Shown piece by piece: positions 47,068 through 56,524 of a DNA stretch of 64,000 nucleotides. Each line of letters starts with the position of its first letter. The first letter of the stretch is position 1. This DNA is from Rhizophagus clarus (lineage: Eukaryota > Glomeromycota > Glomeromycetes > Glomerales > Glomeraceae): positions 1,736,001 through 1,800,000 of the forward strand of contig BLAL01000194.1 of assembly GCA_015698045.1 (NCBI GenBank), read 5' to 3'. The notes beneath the pieces were generated by a model. That model ran no database searches and was not told the origin of the DNA. It was given only the letters and a program-made list of their open reading frames with translations. A program made the position numbers and the translations under genes.

Positions 47068-49358
47068 TTATTCTGTTGTTAATGAAGTGGCAAAACCTAA
47101 AAAGTTTTGTAAGGCGCCTTCGATCATTCCTTGAAGTCTGCTAGTAGCTTGATCTACTTTTTGTACTAGCGTACGTTGGGTATGTAACATATTTTCGATT
47201 TGTTCCTCTTCTGAGGAAGATGAGTCATTGTAGGCTGGATCTTTTCTGACTCTTTTGTTTTGTTCATTTTTATCATTTTTTGGAGACGAAGTTGAGGGGG
47301 TTGGAGATCTGGCTACAGGCGAGTGTAAAATACCAGACGCTGTAATATTTTTAAGGCATTCATGTCGTTCTTTCCTGAATTGATTAATTGTTGAGCCAAA
47401 TTGGTCAATGTGATTTCTGAGTTCAGTGAACTGCTGGGTGATTTGAACTTCTAATATTTTTACAAGATTGTCTACGAGTGAATGTAAATATTGTTGTTGT
47501 TTATCAGAGAGATTCTTGTTTTGATTATTTGATCCCACTTGATTGGTGCTTCAAGGTTGAGACTTATTATTTGGGGAGTGAGTTGTAGCGTTTTTGGTGT
47601 TGTTATGTGCAGGATTTTTTTCTTTGGGGTTATTTTTATTCTGGTTTTGGGCGTTTTGTTTATTAGGAGAGTTGGTTGGGGTTGCGTTGGATTTAACTAC
47701 TTGAGCATATGATCTATTTTTGTTTTGCGCAGTTAATTTAGTCCTTTCTTTCCATGCAGCCTTAACCGTATTATTGTGTTTGTTTGTACGTTTTTTGATG
47801 TTGCATCCAGCGTATAAATGGTCTGGATTGCCACAATTGTTGCAAATATTACATTTGATAGTGGGATCTGATGTAAACAAGAGTTTATCTATTTTGCCCT
47901 GTTTAATGCTAAATTTTTTCTTCATCGCAATTGCTTTATCTTCTTCATTTTTGAAGTTAACATAAGCGTAAATGAAAGGTTTATAATAGAACAGGTTTCT
48001 TGGTATGAAGCAAGTCATTGCATTCATTTCATCTAAGATTGGTCTTAAATTAATGGCTATTATTCCTATGGATAAGCCAGATAAGCGGAGACTATATTGT
48101 TTTTGTTGGTCTCTTTGTTCTTCTGATAATAAGATGGGCGTCACTCTGACATATTCTTTGCCGATGAAGTGCGACTATTTGTGGTAGAATCGTTGAACTG
48201 AGCTCGCATCCTTATATGTGATATAAGCTTGTTGGTATTGCCCTTGAGCTCGTGTATTAATCTTTTCGATCTCTCCAAGGAGACTGAATGAGTTTTGAAT
48301 TGTTTTTTTTCAGTATAAAGTGGGATGTCGAATACTTGGATTGTATGTTCTTTTTCATTGTCGATCTCTTCCTTATTTTTCTGCGGTTTTTCTTTCATCG
48401 CAAACTTGAATTAGAAGACAGTATTTTTTTCCACAATATTACCATCTTGGTCTTTTTCGTTAATTTTAGTATGGAATCTTCCTTGCCGGACTTTATTATA
48501 GCTATCTTCATTGCTAAAAATAACTTTAATAATATTAATAAGCTTATTTTTACCATTTTCTTGATGTATGGGTTGGTAGGCAGGTTTAGCATATTTGAAA
48601 TCTGGGTAGTATTGCAGCAGATTCAGCACTTCGTGTGCTTTATCAGTCTTTCTTACATGTGGGAGGTTGTTGCTTTCAGTATAGACAGTGAACAATTTGA
48701 GGACGAGAACAAAACTGTCTTTATCATCCGATATACTAGTAATAATTTCAGGTTCATCAACAGGTTTTTTGTTAGCCTGTTAGAAGGCTGATTTTGGATC
48801 TACATCCATTTTCAGATCAGATGGTTGTTGATCGATGGTCTGGATTTGTCTTTTTGTAAATAACCCATTTGAACGAGTTTGTTGATCCTTCTGATTAGGT
48901 GGATCAGTTACCATGACGTCCTCATTTGAGTCAGAGGCGTAGCAGGTGAACGTGGTTTGTTTCTTAACAGAATTATTGACTTGTTTCAAAGTAATACGAT
49001 CTAGGCGCAGTTTGAAAACTGGATGATCTGCACCATCCTCGAGTGGACCATCCTTTTTTTTAGCAAAGAGGTTGCCAGCGAGAGAACGTTCAGATTCTAA
49101 GTTGGAAGTAAGAGCTTTTTCTTTAGCAATCGCTTGCTCTTCTACCAGAGTAAGTTTAGCTTTTGAGGCCATAATTTCTTTCTTAACAGTTATAGAGGGA
49201 CCTTTGGCAGAGGCACCTTGGTTAGTTTGCTGAGATGAAGTATTGGAAGCAATACTCAGAGCTGGAATAATAATGATGGATTTCTCAACAGGTACAACCA
49301 CCTTGGGTTGGTTTGTAGCAGCCTTATTAGCAAGACGAGCACTTCTTTTGTTAGTCAT
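47068..49358 (-). pseudogene. LINE ORF1 (RNA-binding protein with CCHC knuckle)
   Basis: Starts MTNKRSARLANKAATNQPK at 49358. Frames 49358-48780, 48695-48411, 48398-48141, 48144-47551 and 47538-47068 follow one another with short overlaps or single stops, so this was one protein of about 750 residues. The central part contains a CCHC knuckle, CNNCGNPDHLYAGC (about 47850-47800), after a segment IYAYVNFKNEEDKAIAMKKK that resembles an RNA-recognition fold; the C-terminal part has a helical, coiled-coil-like stretch (QQYLHSLVDNLVKILEVQI). Typical job of ORF1p: coat and chaperone the element RNA. Three to four breaks. The AT/GC content is noticeably higher in G than in the surrounding CACTA sequence. 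Confidence 0.75.
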
Positions 49359-50039
49359 GTTTAGAATAAAGGACTTTTATATATCGCTTTTTTCAAAATT
49401 ATTTTTTGTAAAAATTATGGTACGGAGATCGATGAGAAAAAGTTTTTTTTTATTATTTTTATTATTATTATTTTTTATTTTTTATTATCTTTTTTTTTTT
49501 TATTTTTTATTAAATATATATATATTTTATATAGTCATTTAATTATTATTTTAATATTTTTACTATTTTATAATTTAATTTAATATCAGCCTATATTCAA
49601 CTGAAATTAAAAAATTCGACCTCAATTATAAGTAATTAAAGCTTATTATAATAAATTGCTTTTATTCAATAAACATTCATTTTTTTTTATTAAAGTATTA
49701 ATTAAATAAACAATCTGTCGTCATATATTATATAATATATTGTAATGATGAAATGTCTCCAATAAATTTTTAAAAAAGGTACATTTAGGCGTGACAGATC
49801 TAATACCACTGATTCTTTCAAAATGTTACTAAAATCTTTTCATAGATCAAAGTGAAAGAACTAATCTATCAATTTACAATATAAAATCTTGAAATAATCT
49901 TTCACATTTTCAAAATACGTGATCAAACTCATTTTTGCTAAACTGCCGAAACCTTTTGGCATTTATATGCAATAGTTTCGGCATTTTAATTTAATTTGAT
50001 GATCATTGATTATCATGATCAATCTATTTTTACGGTTTT

Positions 50040-50620
50040 CTAAACTATGAATTTTTTTTATTTTTTTTTAGGTTGCTGGACTCCCAGACTTGGAATGTAA
50101 GTTGGAAGGGGTGGAGGAATTTTTTTTTAATATTAAAGAAACGTTACTAACGTTTCTTTATTTTTTTTAGGTTGCCAGTCTTCTTGGATGAACCGGACTT
50201 AAAAAATGTAAATTGAAAAGGGTGGTGATTTTTTTTAATATTAAAGAAACGTTACTAATGTTTCTTTTTTTATTTTTTTTAGGTTGCCAGCCTTCTTGGA
50301 CGAACCAGACTTGGGAATGTAAGTTAGAAAGGGCAGGGATTTTTTTTAATATTAAAGAAACGTTACTAATGTTTCTTTCTTTATTTTTTTTAGGTTGCCA
50401 GCCTTCTTGGACGAACTGAACTTGGGAATGTAAGTTGGAAAGGGTGGTGATTTTTTTTTAATGTTAAAGAAACGTTACTAACATTTCTTTCTTTATTTTT
50501 TTCAGATTGCTGGACTCCAGACTTAAAATGTAAGGAGGGAGGAAGGGATATTTTTTGAATATTAAAGAAACAGTTTTAACGTTTCTTTTATTTATTTTAG
50601 GTTGCAGTTTTTCTTGTTCC
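50040..50620 (+). repeat. Exon/intron-like array B2 (inside CACTA copy 2)
   Basis: Mirror image of array B1. Six acceptors TTTTTTTAG at about 50070, 50170, 50282, 50395, 50505 and 50600 are each followed by GTTGC(C/T).. blocks of 25, 37, 36, 36 and 24 nt, then donors GTAAGTT, GTAAATT or GTAAGG. Each intron-like part has TTAATATTAAAGAAACGTTA then CTAACGTTTCTTT, an inverted repeat with 12-bp arms around one base; TACTAAC, the classical branch-point motif, straddles its centre about 20 nt before the acceptor. Confidence 0.88.
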
Positions 50621-51142
50621 TCTTGATCCTAACGTAATCACAATTAAGAAAAGTTTGAGCAAACTTTTCTTAAAATTGTATTATAAATGACTGTAACTTT
50701 TTTATTAATTTATTGTAATAAAATACGTAATAAAATAAAAATATTAACAATAATAATTATACTTTTAAATACTTTACAAAAAATTTATAAACTTGTTAAT
50801 GCATTCAACAAATAAGACAATAAAAATTTTTTAACTACATTAAATAAATTAAAAATTTCTAAAAAGAAAAATCTATAAAGAAAGTAAACTCTAAAAAATT
50901 TCTATATAATATGAAATCTAACGTATTAAAATTTGTATCACATATCGGATACCCGATATGTGTAAGATAGAACTGTGCTTGATATATATTAAATAACATA
51001 TCGGTGACTAATAGTTTAGATATCGGGGTTTTAGTAATTAGGCATATTTTGAAGTGTAATAAATCGGATACCCAATATGTAAAAATACCCGATATATAAG
51101 TCCTCAATATGTACCTGATAGAATTGATTTTAACTAGTGTAC

Positions 51143-51640
51143 TAACTTATTACTGGTTTTTAAAAAATAAAACTTTATTTACCTATATTACTTATTGATA
51201 TGGAATATTATACTTAACAACATTTGTGATAAATATTTATATCACTTACTAAAGTAATTATTGTATTTTATAATTAAAAAAAACAGTTAATTATGATACA
51301 TAAAAAGTTAATTTTTAATTTTAATAAAAAAAGAATTATTTTATTATTTATTTTTGGTTATTCTAAATTTCCATATATTAGATCTTTGAATTTAAAAAAA
51401 AAAAAAAGATTTTTAATATTATATATATATATTAAACATATATTAAATGTATATTTTAATTTTATATATTTTTAAATTTATGTTACAAAAAATGTTCAGA
51501 AAATTTATTTTAGAAATTCTAAATTTATTTATAAATATTTAAAGTATAAATATACATAAAAATTAGTGATTAGTAAATATTTAATGTGTGAAAATAAATA
51601 CAATTTATTTTGGCATATTATAGGATCAGATTAAAATAAC
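51143..51640. other. AT-rich spacer right of CACTA copy 2
   Basis: No gene, TIR or array recognised; a 60-codon frame at 51293-51475 is Lys/Ile/Phe-rich and unsupported. Confidence 0.5.
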
Positions 51641-51652
51641 CTATCATTTTTA

Positions 51653-51860
51653 GGGGACGTTTAAAGCGAAGCAGAGTCATGTGATCATATTAAAATCTTT
51701 ATCACTGGCATCATACTTCCTACTCCATTTTTACTAAGTATTTTGAAGATTAGAATTTTTTTGGTTAGTAAAATCTTATGTGTCACGCCTATTATTCATC
51801 ATATACGTAATTTCTTAATGCTGTAATGCCAGCCAAAACTGCTCTGCTTTAGACGGTCCC
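51653..51860. mobile_element. Short TIR element (GTYTAAAGC family), 208 bp
   Basis: Left end GGGGACGTTTAAAGCGAAGC; right end in reverse GGGACCGTCTAAAGCAGAGC, matching at about 17 of 22 positions over the full repeat. CATTTTTA on the left and TATTTTTA on the right are a possible 8-bp duplication with one mismatch, which would suggest hAT, not proven. Relatives at 10830-11196. Confidence 0.6.
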
Positions 51861-51883
51861 TATTTTTAGTAACTAATAATATA

Positions 51884-52286
51884 CAGTCAGCCCTTCATAT
51901 AATCACCAAGTTGGTTATACCCTTAACTGGTGATTGTATAAAGGTGCGTGTGATTGTATATATAATATATAATTTTTTTTATTAGAAATCAGAAATAAAA
52001 ATTATTCTTAATTTTGGCCTGAATTATAAATTATAAAATTATAAATCATATGAATTGCATATTTTTGGATGATAGTCATATTTATAATTTTGGCTGAAAT
52101 TTTGATCTGACTGAAATTATAGTGACTATAAAGAGGTTTAATTACTAGTAAAAATAATATGTATGTTACAGATCATGTAGTGATAGTGATTATAACCGAA
52201 TTGTGATTATAAAGAGGTAAATTAACTAAGTAAAAGTCAGTTTTATAAAATTGGATTCAGGGTGTGATTGTATGGAGGTCTGACTG
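51884..52286. mobile_element. MITE-like element, TA-flanked, CAGTC ends (copy 2)
   Basis: 403 bp, starts CAGTCAGCCCTTCATATAAT and ends TGTATGGAGGTCTGACTG, flanked by TA (51882-51883 and 52287-52288). It aligns in reverse with 7247-7725, including TTTTGGATGATAG and the ACAGATCATGTAG segment. It lies only about 280 bp upstream of the next gene's ATG, so its right end may fall in that gene's promoter. Confidence 0.78.
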
Positions 52287-52288
52287 TA

Positions 52289-52567
52289 TATTGAATTTCC
52301 TAAAATAGGGTCAAAACCTCAAAAATTGAATGACGTAATTTCTGGCCCCAAGTTTGACGATAATACTTCGCTATCTTTGCATCTCGCGAAAATTGAATAA
52401 AGAAAATAAAAAGGGGTCATATAATCGCAAATCCTTGTATCCATTTGTGAGAAAATTGGAAAGTGAAAACGAAATGAATAATTGATCATATCCATCTATT
52501 ATCATCCGAATTTATTGACGGATCTATCATTAAGTATTTAGATAAAAACTTTAGCAAAAATATTCCC
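52289..52567 (+). promoter_or_regulatory. Promoter region of the mS26-like gene (inferred)
   Basis: A 279-bp stretch between the MITE and the ATG at 52568. It is less AT-biased than the transposon DNA around it; no defined motif was recognised. Confidence 0.35.
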
Positions 52568-53524
52568 ATGTTTTCTCAACTTGCAACAAAACAAACAAGA
52601 AATTCTCTTGTTAAATTTTTATTTTCATCTTATAAAGAATTTTCTCTACCGATATCAACTTTTACTCCTGATAACCAAAGTTGTGATTCAACAAAATTTT
52701 CTCCTCCACCTTCACCAAAAAAATCAAGTAAAGGTACTAAACAAGAATCGAAAAGTAGGAAAATATCCGAAAGTATAACAGCAGAACGAGAGACTAAAAA
52801 GAAAAACAATCATATAGCTGGAACTCCCAGACTAGCTTCTGAAACATCTTTTAAATTTGATGATAAAAAAAGATTTAAAAATGAATTAAAATTAAAAAGA
52901 TTTGAGTATGGTTTAGAACTTGGCTTAGCGCAACAATCAAGTGACAATAGTAGAATTGAAAATCAACAATTTAGGAAAGAATTAGAATTAAAACAAAGAA
53001 AAAAAGAATGGTATGAAAAAATAAGACAAGAAAGACAAGAAAAATTAGATAAAATTAATGAAACCATTAAAATTTTATCTTTATCTTCTAATCCAAAAGA
53101 ATTTTGTAGTATTAAATATAGTAAAATGAGAAGAGAAAATGCTCTTGAAAATTACCATAAACAGGAATTAGAAAAGTGTAGAGAAAGAAGATTAAATTTA
53201 TTAACTTTATACTATAATTCTTCAGAATTTGTTACTTTAAATAATTTAGACACAAAGATTTCTGTCATGTATGAAGAGGTAAGACAACCTTTTACAACAA
53301 CTCTTGAGGATATGCAAATTGATTATTTAGAAGGTGGTGGTATTGTTGATGATTTAGAGCTTAAAAGAAGATTGGATAGAATTAAAGATACTTTAAGTGA
53401 TACATCTCAAGGTGGAAATCGAAAACTTGGTTTATACAAAATTGAAAAATTGCAGGAAAGGAAAGAATCTTTACATTCGAACATAGAATTGGTACCGAAT
53501 CTTGCGCAGTCATTGGATTCGTGA
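52568..53524 (+). CDS. Coiled-coil protein, possibly mitochondrial ribosomal small-subunit protein mS26 (Pet123-like)
   Basis: Single-exon frame of 318 codons ending TGA. The N-terminus (MFSQLATKQTRNSLVKFLFS) is basic, hydroxylated and free of acidic residues, like a mitochondrial presequence. Residues 30-80 are a Ser/Pro/Lys-rich linker. Residues 95-210 form a charged coiled coil rich in Lys, Arg and Glu (KELELKQRKKEWYEKIRQER, KQELEKCRERRLNLL), followed by SSEFVTLNNLDTKISVMYEE, which resembles the FITxENLxxxI block of mS26/Pet123. The C-terminal third is acidic. The assignment rests on this one block, length and presequence, so it is tentative; otherwise an unknown coiled-coil protein. It converges with the presenilin gene, whose stop is 123 bp away. 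Confidence 0.5.
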   Translation: MFSQLATKQTRNSLVKFLFSSYKEFSLPISTFTPDNQSCDSTKFSPPPSPKKSSKGTKQESKSRKISESITAERETKKKNNHIAGTPRLASETSFKFDDKKRFKNELKLKRFEYGLELGLAQQSSDNSRIENQQFRKELELKQRKKEWYEKIRQERQEKLDKINETIKILSLSSNPKEFCSIKYSKMRRENALENYHKQELEKCRERRLNLLTLYYNSSEFVTLNNLDTKISVMYEEVRQPFTTTLEDMQIDYLEGGGIVDDLELKRRLDRIKDTLSDTSQGGNRKLGLYKIEKLQERKESLHSNIELVPNLAQSLDS

Positions 53525-53646
53525 AATTTGTCTATATGTGAGTTATTTATTTGTAATGCCATAATTAATTTTTTCTATAATACAAAACTCTCATTAAAAT
53601 TAAAGATTACTATAAAAAATCTATATATAAATACACTTTTAATTTT

Positions 53647-55718
53647 TTACACAGCAATTAAGGATAATCCAAGGGACTGCGCATATGGAACCAAGGTATT
53701 ACGTGCAACGAAATAGAATAACATTCCAAAAGCAATTGAAATTGGTAATGCAGGAAGTGCTTTTTTATAAATTGCAAGAAGAAATATAGTTGTATTAAGG
53801 CCCTAATAAAAAAATTAATTAGTGATATGTTTTCAGCGAAGTTTATATAAAAAAATGAATAATAATATTTTACCGTTAGAACGGCAACAATACAAGCTAC
53901 AGTTGTTATCCAATCAAATAAAGCTGTATTGACAAAAGTCTATTTGTTATTTTTAACTTTAAATTGAATTAATATTTAATAAAGTTTAACATACATACCA
54001 GCTTGAGCTACAAGAACGCTATAAAATACAAAATCACCTAATCCCAATTTCAATCCACTTCTTTCATCTAATTTATATTAAAATTTCTGTTAGTAATTAT
54101 TCATAAGTAAGGAATATAAGTAAGGAATGAAATTGAAAAAAAAAATTAATAGTAAATCAAACCTTCTTCTTCTTCTTCTTCGAATGAATCATTGTTTGGC
54201 GGTTGTGATCGTGGTTGAAGAGACGAAGACTGCCTTCTTGGAATTTGTGATAAATTCTCATTGCTCTCGCCACTCACACCGCCCTCGCCATGATTATATC
54301 TTATATTTTCAGATAATGGAATTTCTTCCCCGACAGTTACCTGAAATGATGACGCAGATGATAATGATTGTCGTACTGAATTAAGTGATGATGATGTAAA
54401 TTGGTTTGAAAGACTTGGCGATGCCATGAACCATACAGCATTTACTATTTAAAGAGAAATAAAGTGATAAATAAACAAGTGATTTAAAAATGAGAATATG
54501 TGCCAACTAATAATTATACCGGAATATAATAATGCTGGTATTTCTCTCTTGTCATTGCGTGAACTTTCAACCAAAATACGTAAAGGACCAAAAGGACAAA
54601 GAACGGCAACCAAATCTTTTAATGCAAGATATTAAAATTAATAATCATTTATGAGTGTATATTCTCATTTATAGTCAATTTACATACCCCAAATAACCAA
54701 TAATGCCAATAAAATCCATGTAGTCCAAGACGATAAATTTGTTAGAGAAAATGCCTAAAAAACTCACAGAAGAAAAAAAGACATTTATAGTTATGCTATA
54801 TTGAAAATAAAAATGTGAGTACATTAATTAACATACCATCAAACTTGACATGATAGTCAAATAAGTCTGTTGTAACAATAGAGGCCCCTTCCAAAAAACA
54901 GAAATAAGTCCCACTGCTGCAAAATTCCACAATGCAAAACTAAGGGTGATATAGTCCATCGGAATTTGAAGAACTTGTAAAATCGTCCTAAAATACAAAA
55001 TCGAATTAAAACCATGGTTTGATTTAATTAATCTATACTAAAATATTTACAATATTAATAAATATCCCATGAATCCAAGAAGCAAAAGCACCACAACCAT
55101 AAAAAATCCTATAAGGATCTATAGAATGCATTTTAATTAATATTAATCGAATAACATTAAAATACATTAAATTATTACACGAACCTTAATGAACCCATAT
55201 TTAAACAAACATACAATTATTATTGTAACAATAATGATATTTCCTATTATAACTGCTGCTGCTAAGAAAGAATTAAAAATTTGTGCTGATTCAGACGTAT
55301 CATCTGAAGTATCAATAAATTGTTGAGTTGGACGTTGTGGTCTATAATATAACATTAGAATAATAGTTCAGTTTTTGTAAATACTGTGATCTGATATCAA
55401 TATCAAATCAACTCACCGAAAATTTGGAGCAAGAATTGATATTTTGACCCAAAGTACAGATAATAAAATACACAATACTACAGGCTTAATAATTTTATAA
55501 ATTTGTTGCATATAGAATTTAAATTCATCGACTTGATCTTCATCAAATTGACTTGTAGATAAAGGTTCCTGGCCCGTGAATGATGGCTAGTAAAAGGAGA
55601 TTTTTGATTAATCAATAAAGAAGTAGGATTATTTATTATAAAATCAATTGCTTACGTCGGTTGTAGATGAAGGAGAAATAGGATTTCCTCTTTGAATATT
55701 GGTTTTTCCTTTTATCAT
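53647..55718 (-). CDS. Presenilin (intramembrane aspartyl protease, gamma-secretase catalytic subunit type)
   Basis: Eleven exons: 55656-55718, 55417-55586, 55185-55341, 55051-55118, 54837-54987, 54688-54754, 54520-54615, 54163-54444, 53999-54067, 53874-53923, 53647-53802; 1329 nt, 442 aa, in phase throughout. The first catalytic Asp is in WDLVAVLCPFGPLRILVE (TM6), the second in GLKLGLGDFVFYS (TM7, the GxGD motif), and the C-terminal PALP motif is in KKALPALPISIAFG. Nine hydrophobic segments fit the presenilin topology. A long hydrophilic, Ser-rich, acidic loop (about residues 260-350, ending in a run of Glu) lies between TM6 and TM7, where presenilins are cut on maturation. The start here is the first ATG in exon 1, but an upstream exon encoding a MYND finger splices in phase, so the real protein may be longer (see 55787-56209). 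Confidence 0.93.
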
Positions 55719-55786
55719 ATCAAAAAAAAAAGAGATTAAAAATAGGTATCGAATAAGGATAAAAGAATAAATAAATAAAACTCTGA

Positions 55787-56209
55787 TCATAAATTACTTT
55801 TATTGATAATTTGTGCAATATTTCCACGTCCATGAACTTTACTATTAGGCTTTCTAACAGTAGCAATTTCTTCATCCCCTCCTTCCTCATTAATTTGGCC
55901 AGCGAGAGTAACTTTTGAACATACTGTTGAATGTCTTCTAGTCCAATCTTCGCTCTGACATTTTGATGAACAATAACGAGGTCCTGACTGACCACAAGCT
56001 ATGCATAAGTATTGAGCAGGCTCGCCACAATTCGAACAAGCATGTATAGTAATGTCTGAAAGCTCTAACGTAGAAGTATTTATATTTCCTAGAGTTGAAG
56101 TTGGATTTTCTTCAGTTGTATTTGTAGAATCTCCAGTAGTTCTATTGGTCGATGTCTCGATGACATTATTATTAGTATCTTGCAAATTTGAATTAGGATT
56201 ATTAGACAT
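55787..56209 (-). CDS. MYND zinc-finger protein, or 5' exon of the presenilin gene
   Basis: A 140-codon frame. Residues 1-55 are Asn/Thr/Ser-rich; then comes a MYND finger, CSNCGEPAQYLC, CGQSGPRYCSSKCQ, DWTRRHSTVC, with all eight zinc ligands visible. As a separate gene it would end at TGA 55787-55789, only 68 bp before the presenilin ATG on the same strand. A donor at 55797 (AAAA|GTAATT) and an acceptor at 55709 (ATAAAAG|GAAAAACC) would instead join it to presenilin exon 1 in the same frame, removing the stop and the downstream ATG and giving one protein of about 576 aa. MYND domains mediate protein-protein contacts. Which form is made cannot be told from sequence alone. Confidence 0.75.
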   Translation of the reverse strand: MSNNPNSNLQDTNNNVIETSTNRTTGDSTNTTEENPTSTLGNINTSTLELSDITIHACSNCGEPAQYLCIACGQSGPRYCSSKCQSEDWTRRHSTVCSKVTLAGQINEEGGDEEIATVRKPNSKVHGRGNIAQIINKSNL

Positions 56210-56524
56210 TCGGTACTGCTTTCGTAATTTAAACTTTTATAAATTGTTTTATAAATTATAATAATTCTACATGTTGTTCAAATAATTTAACACGATCTTT
56301 TTAGTATCTGTGAAACATTGAATTAATTTTATAGACATAAAAAGGTATAATTATTCGCGATTCACGTGATTTATCTCGGAAGTTACACTAGGTTTGTTGA
56401 ACCACTTTAAATACCGGACTTGATATTTAAATTAATTTTCTTTCACAAATATATGTTATGCCGATTAAATTTTGTATTAATATAATTTTTTTAAAAATTC
56501 TATTCTGTTTTATACAGTATACCT
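56210..56524. promoter_or_regulatory. Divergent promoter between the MYND/presenilin and AlkB-like genes
   Basis: 315 bp between two ATGs on opposite strands, so both promoters must lie here. It includes TCACGTGATTTATC (56362 on), whose palindrome CACGTG is the E-box bound by bHLH factors in fungi. Function inferred. Confidence 0.5.

Larger units (their letters stand above)
37766..49446 (-). mobile_element. LINE (non-LTR retrotransposon), about 8.4 kb without its own insertion
   Basis: Reads from 49446 down to 37766 on the minus strand, with a 17-bp target duplication TTTTTATTATTTTTATT at both edges (37749-37765 and 49447-49463) inside the T-rich core of CACTA copy 2. CACTA copy 1 serves as the empty site, which fixes the borders. 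Order: 5' leader, ORF1 (49358-47068), ORF2 (46953 to about 41478 with endonuclease, RT, RNase H and a C-terminal Cys/His motif), a 3' UTR (38176-37796) and an A/T tail of AAAAAT-type repeats. This domain order fits fungal Tad/I-like LINEs; the clade is inferred. Both ORFs are interrupted. A Tc1/mariner element sits in the 3' end of ORF2 (38179-41475). Confidence 0.85.
34763..51139 (+). mobile_element. CACTA (EnSpm)-type element, copy 2, carrying a LINE insertion
   Basis: Left end CACTGGTCAAAATCGATGC, right end read in reverse CACTAGTTAAAATCAATTC, with TAC on both sides (34760-34762, 51140-51142). Without the LINE at 37766-49446 and its target duplication it is about 4.7 kb and collinear, in reverse, with copy 1: subterminal GGTACATATC arrays, tandem repeats (35600-36260), Myb/SANT-like gene (37059-37663), T-rich core where the LINE landed, then array B2 (50040-50620). 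It differs from copy 1 by scattered, mostly transition, substitutions and small indels. Confidence 0.8.

Noticed and set aside
48288-48791. 167-codon plus-strand frame inside the LINE
   Set aside because: Antisense shadow of ORF1.
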